From: MVYY01 sp012517575
Lineage (GTDB): Bacteria; Bacteroidota; Bacteroidia; Bacteroidales; Paludibacteraceae
Direction: 5' to 3'
Assembly: GCA_031629035.1 (NCBI GenBank)
Contig: JAVLUG010000003.1
Coordinates: 124,001 to 188,000, forward strand
DNA length: 64,000 nt
Position numbers and translations under genes: made by a program. The first letter of the stretch is position 1. Each line of letters opens with the position of its first letter. Of this stretch, positions 28,258 through 37,904 are shown piece after piece. A model generated the notes under the pieces. It saw only the letters and a list, made by a program, of their open reading frames with translations. It was not told the DNA's origin and made no database searches.

Positions 28258-28340
28258 TTTTGCAAATTATTTTTTATAAGATTTTTATAGAAAAATTTTG
28301 ATGTAAACTTCAGTTTTACTGACAATTATAATTTTAAAAA

Positions 28341-29447
28341 ATGCCCTATAGATTTATTATCAGTGGAGGAGGAACAGGAGGTCATATTTTCCCTGCTATC
28401 AGCATTGCCAACGCTCTGAAAAAACAGCTTCCCGATGCCGAAATACTTTTTGTAGGAGCTTTGGGACGTATGGAAATGGAAAGAGTTCCTGCCGCAGGTT
28501 ATCCTATCAAAGGATTGCCTGTAAGTGGATTTGACCGGAAAAACCTGTTTCGCAACGTCAAAGTACTGTTGAATCTTCGGCGAAGTTTACAAATGGCTCG
28601 GCAAATTATACGCGAATTTAAACCCGATGCTGTCATTGGAGTAGGAGGATATGCCAGCGCTCCAACTTTGAAAGCTGCTTCCGCTTTAGGTATCCCTACC
28701 CTGATTCAGGAACAAAATTCGTATGCCGGTGTTACCAACAAACTGTTGGCTAAAAAAGCTGCACGCATTTGTGTGGCTTATGAAGGTATGGAACGTTTTT
28801 TCCCTAAAGAGAAACTGGTTTTGACAGGCAATCCTGTTCGTCAGGAATTGCTGACAACTCCCGAAAAAAGCAATGAAGCCTATGATTTCTTCGGATTTCA
28901 TCCCGACAAACCTACCCTTTTGGTAGTAGGAGGAAGTTTGGGCGCACGAACTATTAATCGCAGCATGATATCGCATTTGGAGGAACTTGTCCAAGCCGAT
29001 ATCCAGATTATCTGGCAAACCGGAAAATTCTACATTGAAGAAGCCAGGAAAGCTGCCGAACCGTTTTTGTCGCCACAATTAGTTGTTACAGATTTCGTTT
29101 CGCGGATGGATTTTGCTTATTCTGTAGCCGATTTGGTTATCTCCCGAGCAGGTGCCGGATCAATTTCAGAATTGTGTCTGTTGGGGAAACCGGTTATTCT
29201 GATTCCTTCTCCCAATGTGGCTGAAGATCATCAGACAAAAAATGCTCTGGCATTGGTACAAAGAGAGGCTGCCGTGATGATAAAAGACGAAGAAGCCGAA
29301 AAAATACTGGTACCGAAAGCTTTAGCGTTGATAAAAGATACGGACACACTCAACAAACTGAGCCAAAATATCAGAAAAATGGCACAGAAAGATTCTGCCG
29401 AACGAATTGCTGCGGAAGTGATAGGGCTTGTTCCGAAAAAAAATTAA
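28341..29447 (+). CDS. murG: UDP-N-acetylglucosamine--N-acetylmuramyl-(pentapeptide) pyrophosphoryl-undecaprenol GlcNAc transferase MurG
   Basis: This 368-residue GT28 enzyme starts with the glycine-rich loop ISGGGTGGHIFPAISIA (residues 7-23). It also has VGVGGYASAPTLKAA, LIQEQNSYAGVTNKLL, VVGGSLGARTIN, and the nucleotide-sugar site ISRAGAGSISELCLLGKPVILIPSP with EDHQTKNA. It converts lipid I to lipid II on the inner leaflet of the cytoplasmic membrane. Length and position after ftsW are standard. Confidence 0.97.
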   Translation: MPYRFIISGGGTGGHIFPAISIANALKKQLPDAEILFVGALGRMEMERVPAAGYPIKGLPVSGFDRKNLFRNVKVLLNLRRSLQMARQIIREFKPDAVIGVGGYASAPTLKAASALGIPTLIQEQNSYAGVTNKLLAKKAARICVAYEGMERFFPKEKLVLTGNPVRQELLTTPEKSNEAYDFFGFHPDKPTLLVVGGSLGARTINRSMISHLEELVQADIQIIWQTGKFYIEEARKAAEPFLSPQLVVTDFVSRMDFAYSVADLVISRAGAGSISELCLLGKPVILIPSPNVAEDHQTKNALALVQREAAVMIKDEEAEKILVPKALALIKDTDTLNKLSQNIRKMAQKDSAERIAAEVIGLVPKKN

Positions 29448-29493
29448 GAAACTGCTTATTCAATACGACCTAAACCAATTTTAATTTTAGAAA

Positions 29494-30876
29494 ATGGATT
29501 TTACAAAATATTATTTCTTGGGCATTGGAGGAATGGGAATGAGCGCTTTGGCGCGCTATTTCAATTCCAAAGGTTTTCAGACCGCCGGCTATGACCGCGT
29601 TCAGTCAAAAGTTACTGCCGATTTGCAGTCGGAAGGAATCCAAATCGTTTTTGATCCCAATGTCGATCAAATTCCTATTTCGTTCAGATATCCGGAAAAT
29701 ACGCTTGTTGTGCTTACTCCGGCCATTCCTGATGATCTTCCACAACTTGTTTATTTCCGGGAAAACGGATTTACCATCAAGAAAAGGGCTGAAGTGCTTG
29801 GCGACATTACCCGCAAAGCATCAACAATCTGTATTGCCGGAACACACGGAAAAACAACAACTTCCACTTTGACGGCTCATTTGCTTTACCAGTCGCATAT
29901 ATCGTGCAATGCTTTTTTGGGAGGGATTGCCAATAACTACAATTCCAATCTTTTACTGTCGAAAGACAGCAATTTATTTGTAATTGAAGCTGACGAATAC
30001 GACCGATCCTTTCATCAACTTTCTCCCTACATGGCTGTTATCACTTCCGCTGATCCCGACCACCTGGATATATATCAAACGCCGGAAGCTTATCGCGAAA
30101 GTTTTGAGCATTTTACATCGCTCATCAGTCCCGGTGGCGTTTTGCTGATGAAAAAGGGAGTGAATATACAACCACGTCTGCAAAAAGGAGTAAAACAATA
30201 TTCCTATTCAATGAACGATGGAGGTGACTTTTATGCAGAAAATATTCATTTGGTCAATCATGAATTTCATTTCGATTTTGTAACTCCTTCCGAACGCATT
30301 TCGGATATACGGTTAAAAATTCCGATTCGTATCAACATAGAAAATAGTGTTGCTGCCATTGCTTTGGCATGGCTGAATGGCGTTACCAAAGAAGAAATAC
30401 GCACTGCAATGGCTTCCTATTCGGGAATTTATCGAAGATTTAATCTGGTCTTCCGTTCGGAACAAACAATTTACATGGACGATTATGCTCACCACCCAAA
30501 AGAATTGAAAGCCAGCATATTATCTATAAAGGAATTATTTCCAGGAAAGAAAATTACGGGAATATTTCAGCCTCATCTCTATAGCCGCACGCGCGATTTT
30601 GCTCCCGATTTTGCCGAAGCATTATCCTTGCTGGATGAATTGATTCTGCTGGATATTTATCCGGCAAGAGAAGAACCTATTGAAGGGGTAAGCTCAGAAA
30701 TGATTTTTCGCAATGTTAAACTGGAAAATAAAACATTATGTTCCAGAGAAAATCTATTATCTTTGTTAAAAGATAAGCATCCGGAGGTTTTGGTTACTTT
30801 TGGAGCCGGAGACATAGATAAACTTGTTCCATTGATTAAAAAACAATTGATGGAACAAACCAATGGAAATACTTGA
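29494..30876 (+). CDS. murC: UDP-N-acetylmuramate--L-alanine ligase MurC
   Basis: This 460-residue Mur ligase begins FLGIGGMGMSALARYF (nucleotide-fold loop) and has the ATP site CIAGTHGKTTTSTL (about 112-125), EADEYDRSFH, ITSADPDHLDIY, MDDYAHHPKELKA and FQPHLYSRTRDF. These distinguish MurC from MurD and MurE. It adds the first L-alanine to UDP-MurNAc in the cytoplasm. It is 46 bp after murG. Confidence 0.96.
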   Translation: MDFTKYYFLGIGGMGMSALARYFNSKGFQTAGYDRVQSKVTADLQSEGIQIVFDPNVDQIPISFRYPENTLVVLTPAIPDDLPQLVYFRENGFTIKKRAEVLGDITRKASTICIAGTHGKTTTSTLTAHLLYQSHISCNAFLGGIANNYNSNLLLSKDSNLFVIEADEYDRSFHQLSPYMAVITSADPDHLDIYQTPEAYRESFEHFTSLISPGGVLLMKKGVNIQPRLQKGVKQYSYSMNDGGDFYAENIHLVNHEFHFDFVTPSERISDIRLKIPIRINIENSVAAIALAWLNGVTKEEIRTAMASYSGIYRRFNLVFRSEQTIYMDDYAHHPKELKASILSIKELFPGKKITGIFQPHLYSRTRDFAPDFAEALSLLDELILLDIYPAREEPIEGVSSEMIFRNVKLENKTLCSRENLLSLLKDKHPEVLVTFGAGDIDKLVPLIKKQLMEQTNGNT

Positions 30877-30988
30877 AAAACAATACCGTTCACTTTTCTG
30901 AAAGAAAACAAAAAACGAAATTGCTCTGCAGGGTAAATTCCGATAAACGAATCTGAGGCGTTCTTAATAATGAAATATCAATAAAGCC

Positions 30989-31738
30989 GTGAAACCTGTT
31001 TTCAAATACATATTGATTACAATCGGTATTCTGCTGGTAACAGGATATTTGGTATGGGCTTTGTTAACTTTCCCCGATCCAAAAGCAAGCGAGGTGTGCA
31101 ACAGATTTCACATCGTTTTTTTGGATCAGTCAGCCGTAAGGCTTATCTCCGAAAAAGAAGTGGCCGAAATGATCGACAATAACGGTTTGAATCCGATGGG
31201 AAAAACTCTCAAACATGTGAGAACGGAAGAAATAGAGGAATTGTTGCAAAAACAGCCATTCATCAAACACACGGAATGTTTCAAGACACCATCAGGAGAA
31301 GTGTTTTTATTTCTGCAACAGCGTCATCCGAAATTCAGACTGGCCGGCAATGAAAGTTTCTACGTGGATGACGAAAAAAATATTATTCCCGTTTCTTACA
31401 ACGATGCAGCTCGTCTGCCGGTGGTTTCAGGGTTGGTTACCAAATCGATGGCAAAAGGTGAGTTGTTCGATTTTGTGTCCTACTTGGAAGAAAATCCTTT
31501 TTGGAATGCGCAAATCGAACAAATTTACATTCGACCCGACAGAAAAATTGAACTCGTTCCTCGTGTAGGTACAGGCATCATTTTGTTGGGCAATTTAAAA
31601 GATTATGAAAAAAAACTCGACAAATTAAAAATACTGTATGAAAAAGGGTTCAATCGATTTGGGTGGAATTATTACAAAACGATTGACCTTCAGTACGAAA
31701 ATCAGATTGTCTGTACAAAAGCCTACAAACTTGATTGA
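30989..31738 (+). CDS. ftsQ: Cell division protein FtsQ
   Basis: This 249-residue protein starts at GTG: an in-frame TGA six codons upstream leaves no better start. It has a short cytoplasmic N-terminus, one transmembrane helix (YILITIGILLVTGYLVWALL, residues 7-26), a POTRA-like region (about 40-110, VRLISEKEVAEMI, EIEELLQKQPFI), and the FtsQ beta-domain (RLPVVSGLVTKSM, FWNAQIEQIYI). FtsQ scaffolds the divisome. Position between murC and ftsA supports the call. A 112-bp gap precedes it, with no clear promoter. Confidence 0.9.
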   Translation: MKPVFKYILITIGILLVTGYLVWALLTFPDPKASEVCNRFHIVFLDQSAVRLISEKEVAEMIDNNGLNPMGKTLKHVRTEEIEELLQKQPFIKHTECFKTPSGEVFLFLQQRHPKFRLAGNESFYVDDEKNIIPVSYNDAARLPVVSGLVTKSMAKGELFDFVSYLEENPFWNAQIEQIYIRPDRKIELVPRVGTGIILLGNLKDYEKKLDKLKILYEKGFNRFGWNYYKTIDLQYENQIVCTKAYKLD

Positions 31739-31786
31739 TAAAACGAATGAAGTTTTTTAACGACACTTTTTTTGAGCTAATAATTT

Positions 31787-33049
31787 ATGAATCAGAATAC
31801 ATATATAGCACTTGATCTGGGGAGTTCGCGTATCACTGCTATGGCCGCCGAAGTATTGGACAGTGGAGCGGTGAAAGTACTTGCTACGGAATGGAAAGCC
31901 GCCGACGATGTTTATCACGGTATTATAGAACATACTTCCGGCGCAGCTTTTAAAATCAGCGAACTTCTGAAGCTTTTGCAGAACAGTGCAAAAATTCGTG
32001 ATTTTCGACAAGTTTGCGTGGCGTTGAATGCCAAAAGCATGAAACTTTTCCCCTCATCGACAACTCGATTTATAGGTCAGGGAAAAATTGTTACCGATGA
32101 GTTGCTGGATGAAATGAAAGAAGAATGTGAACGCAAAAATTCGGATGAAAACAATGTTGTGTTTGATGTGTTTCCGGTTTCATTCGAAATTGATGGCAAA
32201 ACCATAAATGATCCTCTCGGACAATCAGGAAATCAGATTACGGGAAATTACCACATAGTCAAAGGAAATGCCCGCATTCTCCAGCAACTGAAAAGTTGTT
32301 TTATTCGCAATCAAATCCAGATTGAATACGCACCTCTTTCTGTGGAAGCTTTATCAACAGTGCTCACAGAAGAAGAAGAACGTCAAAATGGATGTGCACT
32401 GATAGATTTTGGAGCTTCTACCACTACGCTGGCCGTTTACAAAAATGATGTTTTGCAGGAATTACTGGTTGTTCCGCTCGGCAGCAAGAACATAACTTAC
32501 GATATAGCTGAACTTGGCATTGAAGAATCCAATGCCGAACGGTTAAAATGTTTAACGGGAGTTGCTATGGAAAAATTTGTCGAAAAACCCGTTTATGTTC
32601 AAGTATCTCCTGCTTCAGGCACTGAACCGGTGAAAATTTCCACACTTTTTTTGGCCCAAATTATCAATGCCCGCTTGGATGAAATGACAGAGCCTATTTT
32701 CAAAGTATTGGAAGACTTGTCGTATCCGCTGGAATCGGGCATTATCATAACCGGCGGAGGCGCTCGCCTGAAATTTATAAAAGAATTTGTTGAAGAAAAG
32801 ACCGGTTTGAATGTACGTTGGGGCAATCATTCCGATTGGCTCGACGAAGGAACGCCCGATTATCTTCTCGATTCATCCTTTTCTCAGCTCATTGGCACGG
32901 TTTTGCTGGCAAACGAAAATCGGCGCTTGCATCCTCTGAAATCGGAAACCGCTACAAAGAAGGGACAGAAAAACAAGAAAAAAATTACGGAAAGAATTAC
33001 CGATGGTTTTCTCAGATTTTTTGATGATGAAACCAATTGGAATAAATAA
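31787..33049 (+). CDS. ftsA: Cell division protein FtsA
   Basis: This 420-residue actin-like ATPase has the phosphate-1 loop YIALDLGSSRITAMAAE, the SHS2 insert (about 85-165), phosphate-2 GCALIDFGASTTTLAVYK and the adenosine motif SGIIITGGGARLKFI. It anchors FtsZ to the membrane. The C-terminus is rich in Lys (ETATKKGQKNKKKITERITDGFLRFFDDE); the last stretch could be the amphipathic membrane-targeting helix. It starts 48 bp after ftsQ and 34 bp before ftsZ. Confidence 0.95.
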   Translation: MNQNTYIALDLGSSRITAMAAEVLDSGAVKVLATEWKAADDVYHGIIEHTSGAAFKISELLKLLQNSAKIRDFRQVCVALNAKSMKLFPSSTTRFIGQGKIVTDELLDEMKEECERKNSDENNVVFDVFPVSFEIDGKTINDPLGQSGNQITGNYHIVKGNARILQQLKSCFIRNQIQIEYAPLSVEALSTVLTEEEERQNGCALIDFGASTTTLAVYKNDVLQELLVVPLGSKNITYDIAELGIEESNAERLKCLTGVAMEKFVEKPVYVQVSPASGTEPVKISTLFLAQIINARLDEMTEPIFKVLEDLSYPLESGIIITGGGARLKFIKEFVEEKTGLNVRWGNHSDWLDEGTPDYLLDSSFSQLIGTVLLANENRRLHPLKSETATKKGQKNKKKITERITDGFLRFFDDETNWNK

Positions 33050-33083
33050 AAAAACAATTTTTTAAAGAATACTACAAATTGAT

Positions 33084-34370
33084 ATGATTAATATAGAAGA
33101 ATTAGTCGAAATGTTGCCTTTGGAACTTCCCGAAATTGAAAATTCCATTATCAAAGTGATAGGCGTAGGTGGCGGCGGCGGAAATGCCGTCAATCACATG
33201 TATCGTCAGGGAATCACAGATGTTTCCTTTGTTGTTTGCAATACCGACAATCAGGCTTTGGTAAAATCGCCTGTTCCACTGAAAATTCAGTTGGGCGCCA
33301 ATACCACATCGGGACTTGGAGCCGGCGGTAAGCCTGAAGTTGCACGTCAGGCAGCCGAAGAATCCATCGACAAAATTCAAAACATTTTGCAGGACAACAC
33401 AAAAATGGTATTTATCACTGCCGGTATGGGTGGAGGCACGGGAACAGGAGCTTCTCCGGTAATTGCCAAAGCAGCCCACGACATGGGAATTCTTACCGTT
33501 GGTATCGTTACCATTCCTTTTGCTTTTGAAGGAAATCTGAAAATCAGACAGGCATTGGAAGGTGTTGCCGCATTGAGCGAGCATGTTGATGCCATTCTGG
33601 TTATCAACAACGAAAAACTGAAAGAAATCTATCCCGACCTGGAACTGTCCAATGCTTTTGCCAAAGCTGACGATGTGCTCACCAATGCAGCAAAGGGAAT
33701 AGCAGAAATCATTACCATACCGGGCTATATCAATACCGACTTTGCCGATGTTTACAGCATCATGAAAGATGGCAAAGTAGCCATTATGAACACCGGTTAT
33801 GCTTCGGGTGAAAACCGCATCACCAAAGCCATTGAAAATGCGCTCAATTCTCCCTTGCTGAATACCAGCGATGTAAGCGGAGCTTCTAAAGTGCTTCTGA
33901 GTTTATATTGCTCTTCGACTCATCAAATTAAAATGGAAGAAGTTCAGCAAATTCATGATTTCATGCGAAAAGTTGGTGAAAATGTTCAAGTCATCTGGGG
34001 TGCTACTTTTGATGACGAATTGGAAGATAGAGTTAAAATAACCCTTATTGCCACCGGTTATGATGTGAGCGATATACCCGGCATGCCTTCATCGGTCATT
34101 AAAAACACAAAAAAATTAGAAATTAACGCTGAAAAAATTGATACTTTTTCTGAATTAAAATCCAAAGAAGATCAACCGGAAAACAAAGAAAAGATTATTG
34201 AAAACGCCGTAAACAGCTATTATGGAAAATCTGTTCCCGATGCCAAACCAAAACAAGAACCAGAACCGGAATTAGATTTACCTGTAGTAAACCTTGATGA
34301 TTTAGAAAATGATCAGACTTTAAAAACCATTGAGAGAATTCCTACATGGAAAAGGAAACAGGGAAAATAA
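33084..34370 (+). CDS. ftsZ: Cell division GTPase FtsZ
   Basis: This 428-residue tubulin homologue has IKVIGVGGGGGNAVNHM (about 23-39), NTDNQAL, and the tubulin signature AGMGGGTGTGASPVIA (near 112-127). The GTPase T7-type loop is NTDFADVYSIMK. A linker of about 90 residues rich in Glu, Pro and Lys (from about residue 335) leads to a basic tail, IERIPTWKRKQGK, which would be the conserved FtsA-binding peptide. It forms the Z ring. Confidence 0.97.
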   Translation: MINIEELVEMLPLELPEIENSIIKVIGVGGGGGNAVNHMYRQGITDVSFVVCNTDNQALVKSPVPLKIQLGANTTSGLGAGGKPEVARQAAEESIDKIQNILQDNTKMVFITAGMGGGTGTGASPVIAKAAHDMGILTVGIVTIPFAFEGNLKIRQALEGVAALSEHVDAILVINNEKLKEIYPDLELSNAFAKADDVLTNAAKGIAEIITIPGYINTDFADVYSIMKDGKVAIMNTGYASGENRITKAIENALNSPLLNTSDVSGASKVLLSLYCSSTHQIKMEEVQQIHDFMRKVGENVQVIWGATFDDELEDRVKITLIATGYDVSDIPGMPSSVIKNTKKLEINAEKIDTFSELKSKEDQPENKEKIIENAVNSYYGKSVPDAKPKQEPEPELDLPVVNLDDLENDQTLKTIERIPTWKRKQGK

Positions 34371-34422
34371 GCGATTCTTATCAGAATATATAAATGACAA
34401 ATCTTTAAATTTAAGATTAAAA

Positions 34423-34875
34423 ATGGAACAGCTATTTGAAAAAGTAAGCGCCGACATTAAGACAGCCATGTTGGCACATGATAAAGTTACACTGGAAGCC
34501 CTTCGGGGGATAAAAAAAGAATTTCTGGAAGCCAAGACTGCGAAAGGTAGTGATGGAACATTACCGGACGAAGCAGCCATAAAAATTTTGCAGAAAATGG
34601 TAAAGCAGCGTAAGGAAACAGCACAGATTTATAGGGAACAACATCGTCCTGACCTTGAACAAAACGAACTAGCTGAAGTTGCTGTCATTGAAAAATATCT
34701 TCCAGCTCAAATGAGTGAAGGCGAACTGGAAGCAGCACTTCGCGAAATCATTGCCCAAATCGGAGCAGCCAGTCCTCAAGATATGGGAAAAGTTATGGGT
34801 GTTGCTACTCGTCAGTTGGCTGGGAAAGCCGAAGGAAAAGCCATTTCGGAAATGGTAAAAAAATTGCTTTCCTGA
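34423..34875 (+). CDS. GatB/YqeY domain protein
   Basis: The start at 34423 (MEQLFEKVSADIKTAMLAHD) gives 150 residues, the normal YqeY length; a longer open frame overlaps ftsZ and lacks family similarity. Motifs are LRGIKKEFLEAKTAKG, LQKMVKQRKETAQIY, AVIEKYLPAQMSEGEL and MGKVMGVATRQLAGKAEG. The fold matches the tail domain of the GatB amidotransferase subunit; the exact role of free YqeY is not established. It is 52 bp after ftsZ and ends the dcw transcript at a strong hairpin. Confidence 0.9.
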   Translation: MEQLFEKVSADIKTAMLAHDKVTLEALRGIKKEFLEAKTAKGSDGTLPDEAAIKILQKMVKQRKETAQIYREQHRPDLEQNELAEVAVIEKYLPAQMSEGELEAALREIIAQIGAASPQDMGKVMGVATRQLAGKAEGKAISEMVKKLLS

Positions 34876-34926
34876 AAAAATACATTTTAAAAAAGTTTGG
34901 TAAAATATTTCGCTAAGCGAATCACA

Positions 34927-34984
34927 AAAAATTGCTATCGGCACGATTTGAGCTCAATTTGTGTCATTACCGATAGCAATTTTT
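34927..34984. terminator. Bidirectional terminator closing dcw cluster and GH30 PUL
   Basis: AAAAATTGCTATCGG (34927-34941) and CCGATAGCAATTTTT (34970-34984) form a perfect 15-bp stem. The 28-nt loop can itself fold further (TTGAG and CTCAA). It lies 51 bp after the yqeY stop and 8 bp after the GH30 stop on the other strand, with T tracts at both ends. Confidence 0.88.
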
Positions 34985-34991
34985 ATAGTAA

Positions 34992-36365
34992 TTACCACAG
35001 AAAAGATACTACTTCCCCTGGTTTAAACGTGTATAAAAAAGACTTATTTCCACACTGAACACCAATGGTTTCGGGAACCGTACCATAGTAAACAGCCAGA
35101 TAAGCAAAGCTACCATCTGGATTGCGAAAAGCCACTCCTTTCAAAATATCCTGATTTGAAACAAGTCGTATGGCACCGGGTCGCACTACTTTCCCATAAT
35201 GACCAATGGCGTAAAATTCAGCATTTTTTTCAATTTTTCCATTCGATGCCACGCGTACTACGCCCCAACAATTTTGACATCCGAAGTTTTTCGGTCCATC
35301 ATTTTCGTCCAGAGCAAGATTCCACAACAAAACATTTTTACTCCAGCAGTTCATTGCGCCGGCAAACAATTCGCCAACATACCAACGAACATTTTGATCA
35401 AAGTCGGGAGCCCAACCCCCTCCCGATTGTTCGGTGAAATAAATATTTTTATCGGGATGGGCTTCGTGAACCTTACATAACGCCGATATTTCTCCTTTAT
35501 AAAGATGAAACCCGGATCCATCAACAAATTTCTTTGTTTCCGGGTCATTCAAAATGCTTATGGGATAATCGGGATTATCGCAATTATGATCGAAAAGAAT
35601 GATTTTGGTATTCAAACCTTTTTTATGCATTTTGGGTCCAAGAAAATAACGGATAAAAATCTGTTGTTCTTTAGCCGTCATGTCCATGCAGGGATAAGCT
35701 GCTGTACCATATTCAGGCTCATTTTGAACCGTAAGGGCATGAATAGTAATACCATGTTGGCGATAAGCTTCAATGTACTTGATTAAATATTCGGCATAAA
35801 CATCGTAGCAATCGGGACGCAATTTGCCGCCAACCATACTGCCGGATGTTTTCATCCATCCGGGAGGGCTCCAGGGTGAAGCCAATATCTGCAAATTTGG
35901 ATTGATGGCTAAAATTTCCTTCAACATGGGAATCACATCTTTTTCATCTTCCTGAATGTTAAAATTACTCAACGAAAAATCTTCTGTTTCGCTGTAGCTG
36001 AAAAGATTAAAAGCAAAATCAGAAGCACCTATGCAAAGCCGCGTATAATTGATGCCGATACCTTCAGGCGTGAAAAGCACCCTGAACAACGAATCCCGTC
36101 TTTCGGCTGTCAGATTGTGATGGAAAACATAAGCCGAAGAATGGGTAAGTGCAGCTCCAACTCCTTCCACCGATTGACAAGTTTGTTCAGGAAAAATTTC
36201 AACTTTGTTTTTGATTTGTAGCGGTTTTGTATTCAACTTAATGTTCTTTTTTACCAATAAAGCTTTGGTATCGGGCAGCGATGACCAAACAACGACTTTT
36301 TCTGCCGAAAAGGAGCCGGTAACAATGGCTAAGGTCATTAATAAAATTTGAGTTCTTAATTTCAT
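34992..36365 (-). CDS. GH30 glycoside hydrolase (probable beta-1,6-glucanase or beta-glucosidase), periplasmic
   Basis: This 457-residue protein has a normal signal peptide (MKLRTQILLMTLAIVTGSFSA) and no lipobox, so it is probably periplasmic. GH30 motifs are VEGVGAALTHSSA (66-78), LASPWSPPGWMK (161-172), acid/base Glu216 in LTVQNEPEYG, and nucleophile Glu312 in YFTEQSGGGW. A C-terminal beta-sandwich follows. GH30 enzymes of this type act on beta-1,6-glucan or related beta-glucosides. It is the last gene of the PUL, 44 bp after a second GH30 gene; the two are clear paralogues with different cell location signals. Confidence 0.9.
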   Translation of the reverse strand: MKLRTQILLMTLAIVTGSFSAEKVVVWSSLPDTKALLVKKNIKLNTKPLQIKNKVEIFPEQTCQSVEGVGAALTHSSAYVFHHNLTAERRDSLFRVLFTPEGIGINYTRLCIGASDFAFNLFSYSETEDFSLSNFNIQEDEKDVIPMLKEILAINPNLQILASPWSPPGWMKTSGSMVGGKLRPDCYDVYAEYLIKYIEAYRQHGITIHALTVQNEPEYGTAAYPCMDMTAKEQQIFIRYFLGPKMHKKGLNTKIILFDHNCDNPDYPISILNDPETKKFVDGSGFHLYKGEISALCKVHEAHPDKNIYFTEQSGGGWAPDFDQNVRWYVGELFAGAMNCWSKNVLLWNLALDENDGPKNFGCQNCWGVVRVASNGKIEKNAEFYAIGHYGKVVRPGAIRLVSNQDILKGVAFRNPDGSFAYLAVYYGTVPETIGVQCGNKSFLYTFKPGEVVSFLW

Positions 36366-36409
36366 GGATAAACTTTTTATTTAACGGAAAAATAATTTTT
36401 CTAATAATT

Positions 36410-37858
36410 TCAGAATTTAAATGATACAACTGATTCATCTACTTGTTGATAGTAGAATTTTCGATTTCCACAGCGTATATTGTATTTTTGGAGAGAACCG
36501 CTTCTGTTCAATATCACCACTACTTTGCTGCCATCGGAATTCATAAAGGAAGATATGGTCATACCCGAAGGCAAATTGTAACAGGAACTGTTTACACGCA
36601 CTGCTCCCAAACGTACAAATTTTGCAAAATGTCCAAGCAAATAATATTCCTCATTACGGATATAGGTTTCATTTTCGTTAATGGTAACTACTCCTCTGCA
36701 ATTTTGACAACCACCCCAAGTTGTGGTAGTTGGTCCATGTTGAGGATTTAAAGCCAGGTTCCACATCAAAAAGTTTTTTGAACCACGGTTGACGGTAGCC
36801 ATAAGGAAATCTTTCATATAATAAAACATGTTTCCCATGCGGGTATCTGTGTTCCAACCTCCACCCGAAATTTCGGTAAAATACGTTTCCTTATCCGGAT
36901 ACAATGACGTTACCTGCTCGATAGCCGAAGCATTACCACCATATCCATGCCAGCCAGTACCATTTACATATTGTCGGGTAACAGGGTCATTTAGAATATT
37001 AATAGGGTAATAGGACATGTCGAAATTGTGATCCCAAATAATAATTTTGGTTTGAATGCCGTTTGCAATAAACTTGGGACCCAAATAATCACGAATAATT
37101 TTATTTTGTTCCTGCCAAAGCATTTTCATGGTGGGATAGCCTCCGGTTTCATGCATAGGCTCGTTTTGAATGGTGAGCGCATCAATATGAATGCCTTCCT
37201 GCTCAAAAACCTGAACATAACGTACGAAATATTCGGCAAAATCATTGTAAACTTCTTCTCCTCTTAAGCTTCCTCCATACATGCTGTTATTACTTTTCAT
37301 CCATGCCGGTGCACTCCACGGACTGGCCAGAATTTTCATTGTGGGATTAATTTCAAGAATTTCTTTCAATACCGGTAAAAGTTCATTTCGGTCAATTTCG
37401 GGAATATCAAATTTATTAATATCGGGGCTGTCGCAATAACTGTAGGTTCCAATAGAAAAATCGGAAGAACCAATGGTAATTCGCAAGTAATTGATACCAA
37501 TTCCCTTTTCGGGGTCAAACAAATCGTCCAAAAGTTTCTTTCTGTTTTGGGCACTCATTTGATGTATTAAATGTGCTGAAGATCCTGTCAACGCTGCACC
37601 AAAACCATCAATATATTGATAAGTTGTTGTTGTGTCGACAACAATGGTAAAATCGGCAAAATCTCTGGAAAAATTAATCGGTGTCATTTTTTTTAGCAAA
37701 CAGGATTCATTGCCGGTGGTCAACCATACGCCAACATCGCCCACCGAATCCTGAGGGGTAGGTGTGGGTGCAGGTTCATTGCCTGAATCTTTACATTGGG
37801 TAAATGAAACAAGAATTATGAAGGAAAATAAAATTACAAATACACTTTTTTTGTTCAT
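36410..37858 (-). CDS. GH30 glycoside hydrolase lipoprotein (probable surface endo-beta-1,6-glucanase)
   Basis: The start at 37858 (MNKKSVFVILFSFIILVSFTQC) gives 482 residues and places a lipidation Cys at 22; the longer frame adds eight residues before the signal. A Pro/Thr-rich spacer (NEPAPTPTPQ) follows. GH30 motifs are IDGFGAALTGSSA (83-95), LASPWSAPAWMKS (177-189), acid/base Glu233 in LTIQNEPMH and nucleophile Glu329 in YFTEISGGGW. The lipoprotein form suggests a surface enzyme that makes the first cuts in the polymer, with the periplasmic GH30 and GH3 finishing the job; this division of labour is inferred. Confidence 0.9.
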   Translation of the reverse strand: MNKKSVFVILFSFIILVSFTQCKDSGNEPAPTPTPQDSVGDVGVWLTTGNESCLLKKMTPINFSRDFADFTIVVDTTTTYQYIDGFGAALTGSSAHLIHQMSAQNRKKLLDDLFDPEKGIGINYLRITIGSSDFSIGTYSYCDSPDINKFDIPEIDRNELLPVLKEILEINPTMKILASPWSAPAWMKSNNSMYGGSLRGEEVYNDFAEYFVRYVQVFEQEGIHIDALTIQNEPMHETGGYPTMKMLWQEQNKIIRDYLGPKFIANGIQTKIIIWDHNFDMSYYPINILNDPVTRQYVNGTGWHGYGGNASAIEQVTSLYPDKETYFTEISGGGWNTDTRMGNMFYYMKDFLMATVNRGSKNFLMWNLALNPQHGPTTTTWGGCQNCRGVVTINENETYIRNEEYYLLGHFAKFVRLGAVRVNSSCYNLPSGMTISSFMNSDGSKVVVILNRSGSLQKYNIRCGNRKFYYQQVDESVVSFKF

Positions 37859-37871
37859 CGTTAAGAAAATT

Positions 37872-37904
37872 ATCCATCCCACAAAATATTGCTGCGGGAT
37901 GGAT
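37872..37904 (-). promoter_or_regulatory. Intercistronic hairpin between SGBP and GH30 gene
   Basis: ATCCATCCC (37872-37880) and GGGATGGAT (37896-37904) form a perfect 9-bp stem with a 15-nt loop in the 55-bp gap within the operon. On the minus strand it is followed by AATTTTCTTAACG and the GH30 start. It may partly terminate the transcript or protect the upstream SusCD mRNA, giving less enzyme than transporter. Confidence 0.55.

Noticed and set aside
36410..37858. GH30 pair as a recent tandem duplication
   Set aside because: They share motifs and order, but differ in signal type and across much of the sequence, so the duplication is not recent; no repeat at DNA level was seen.
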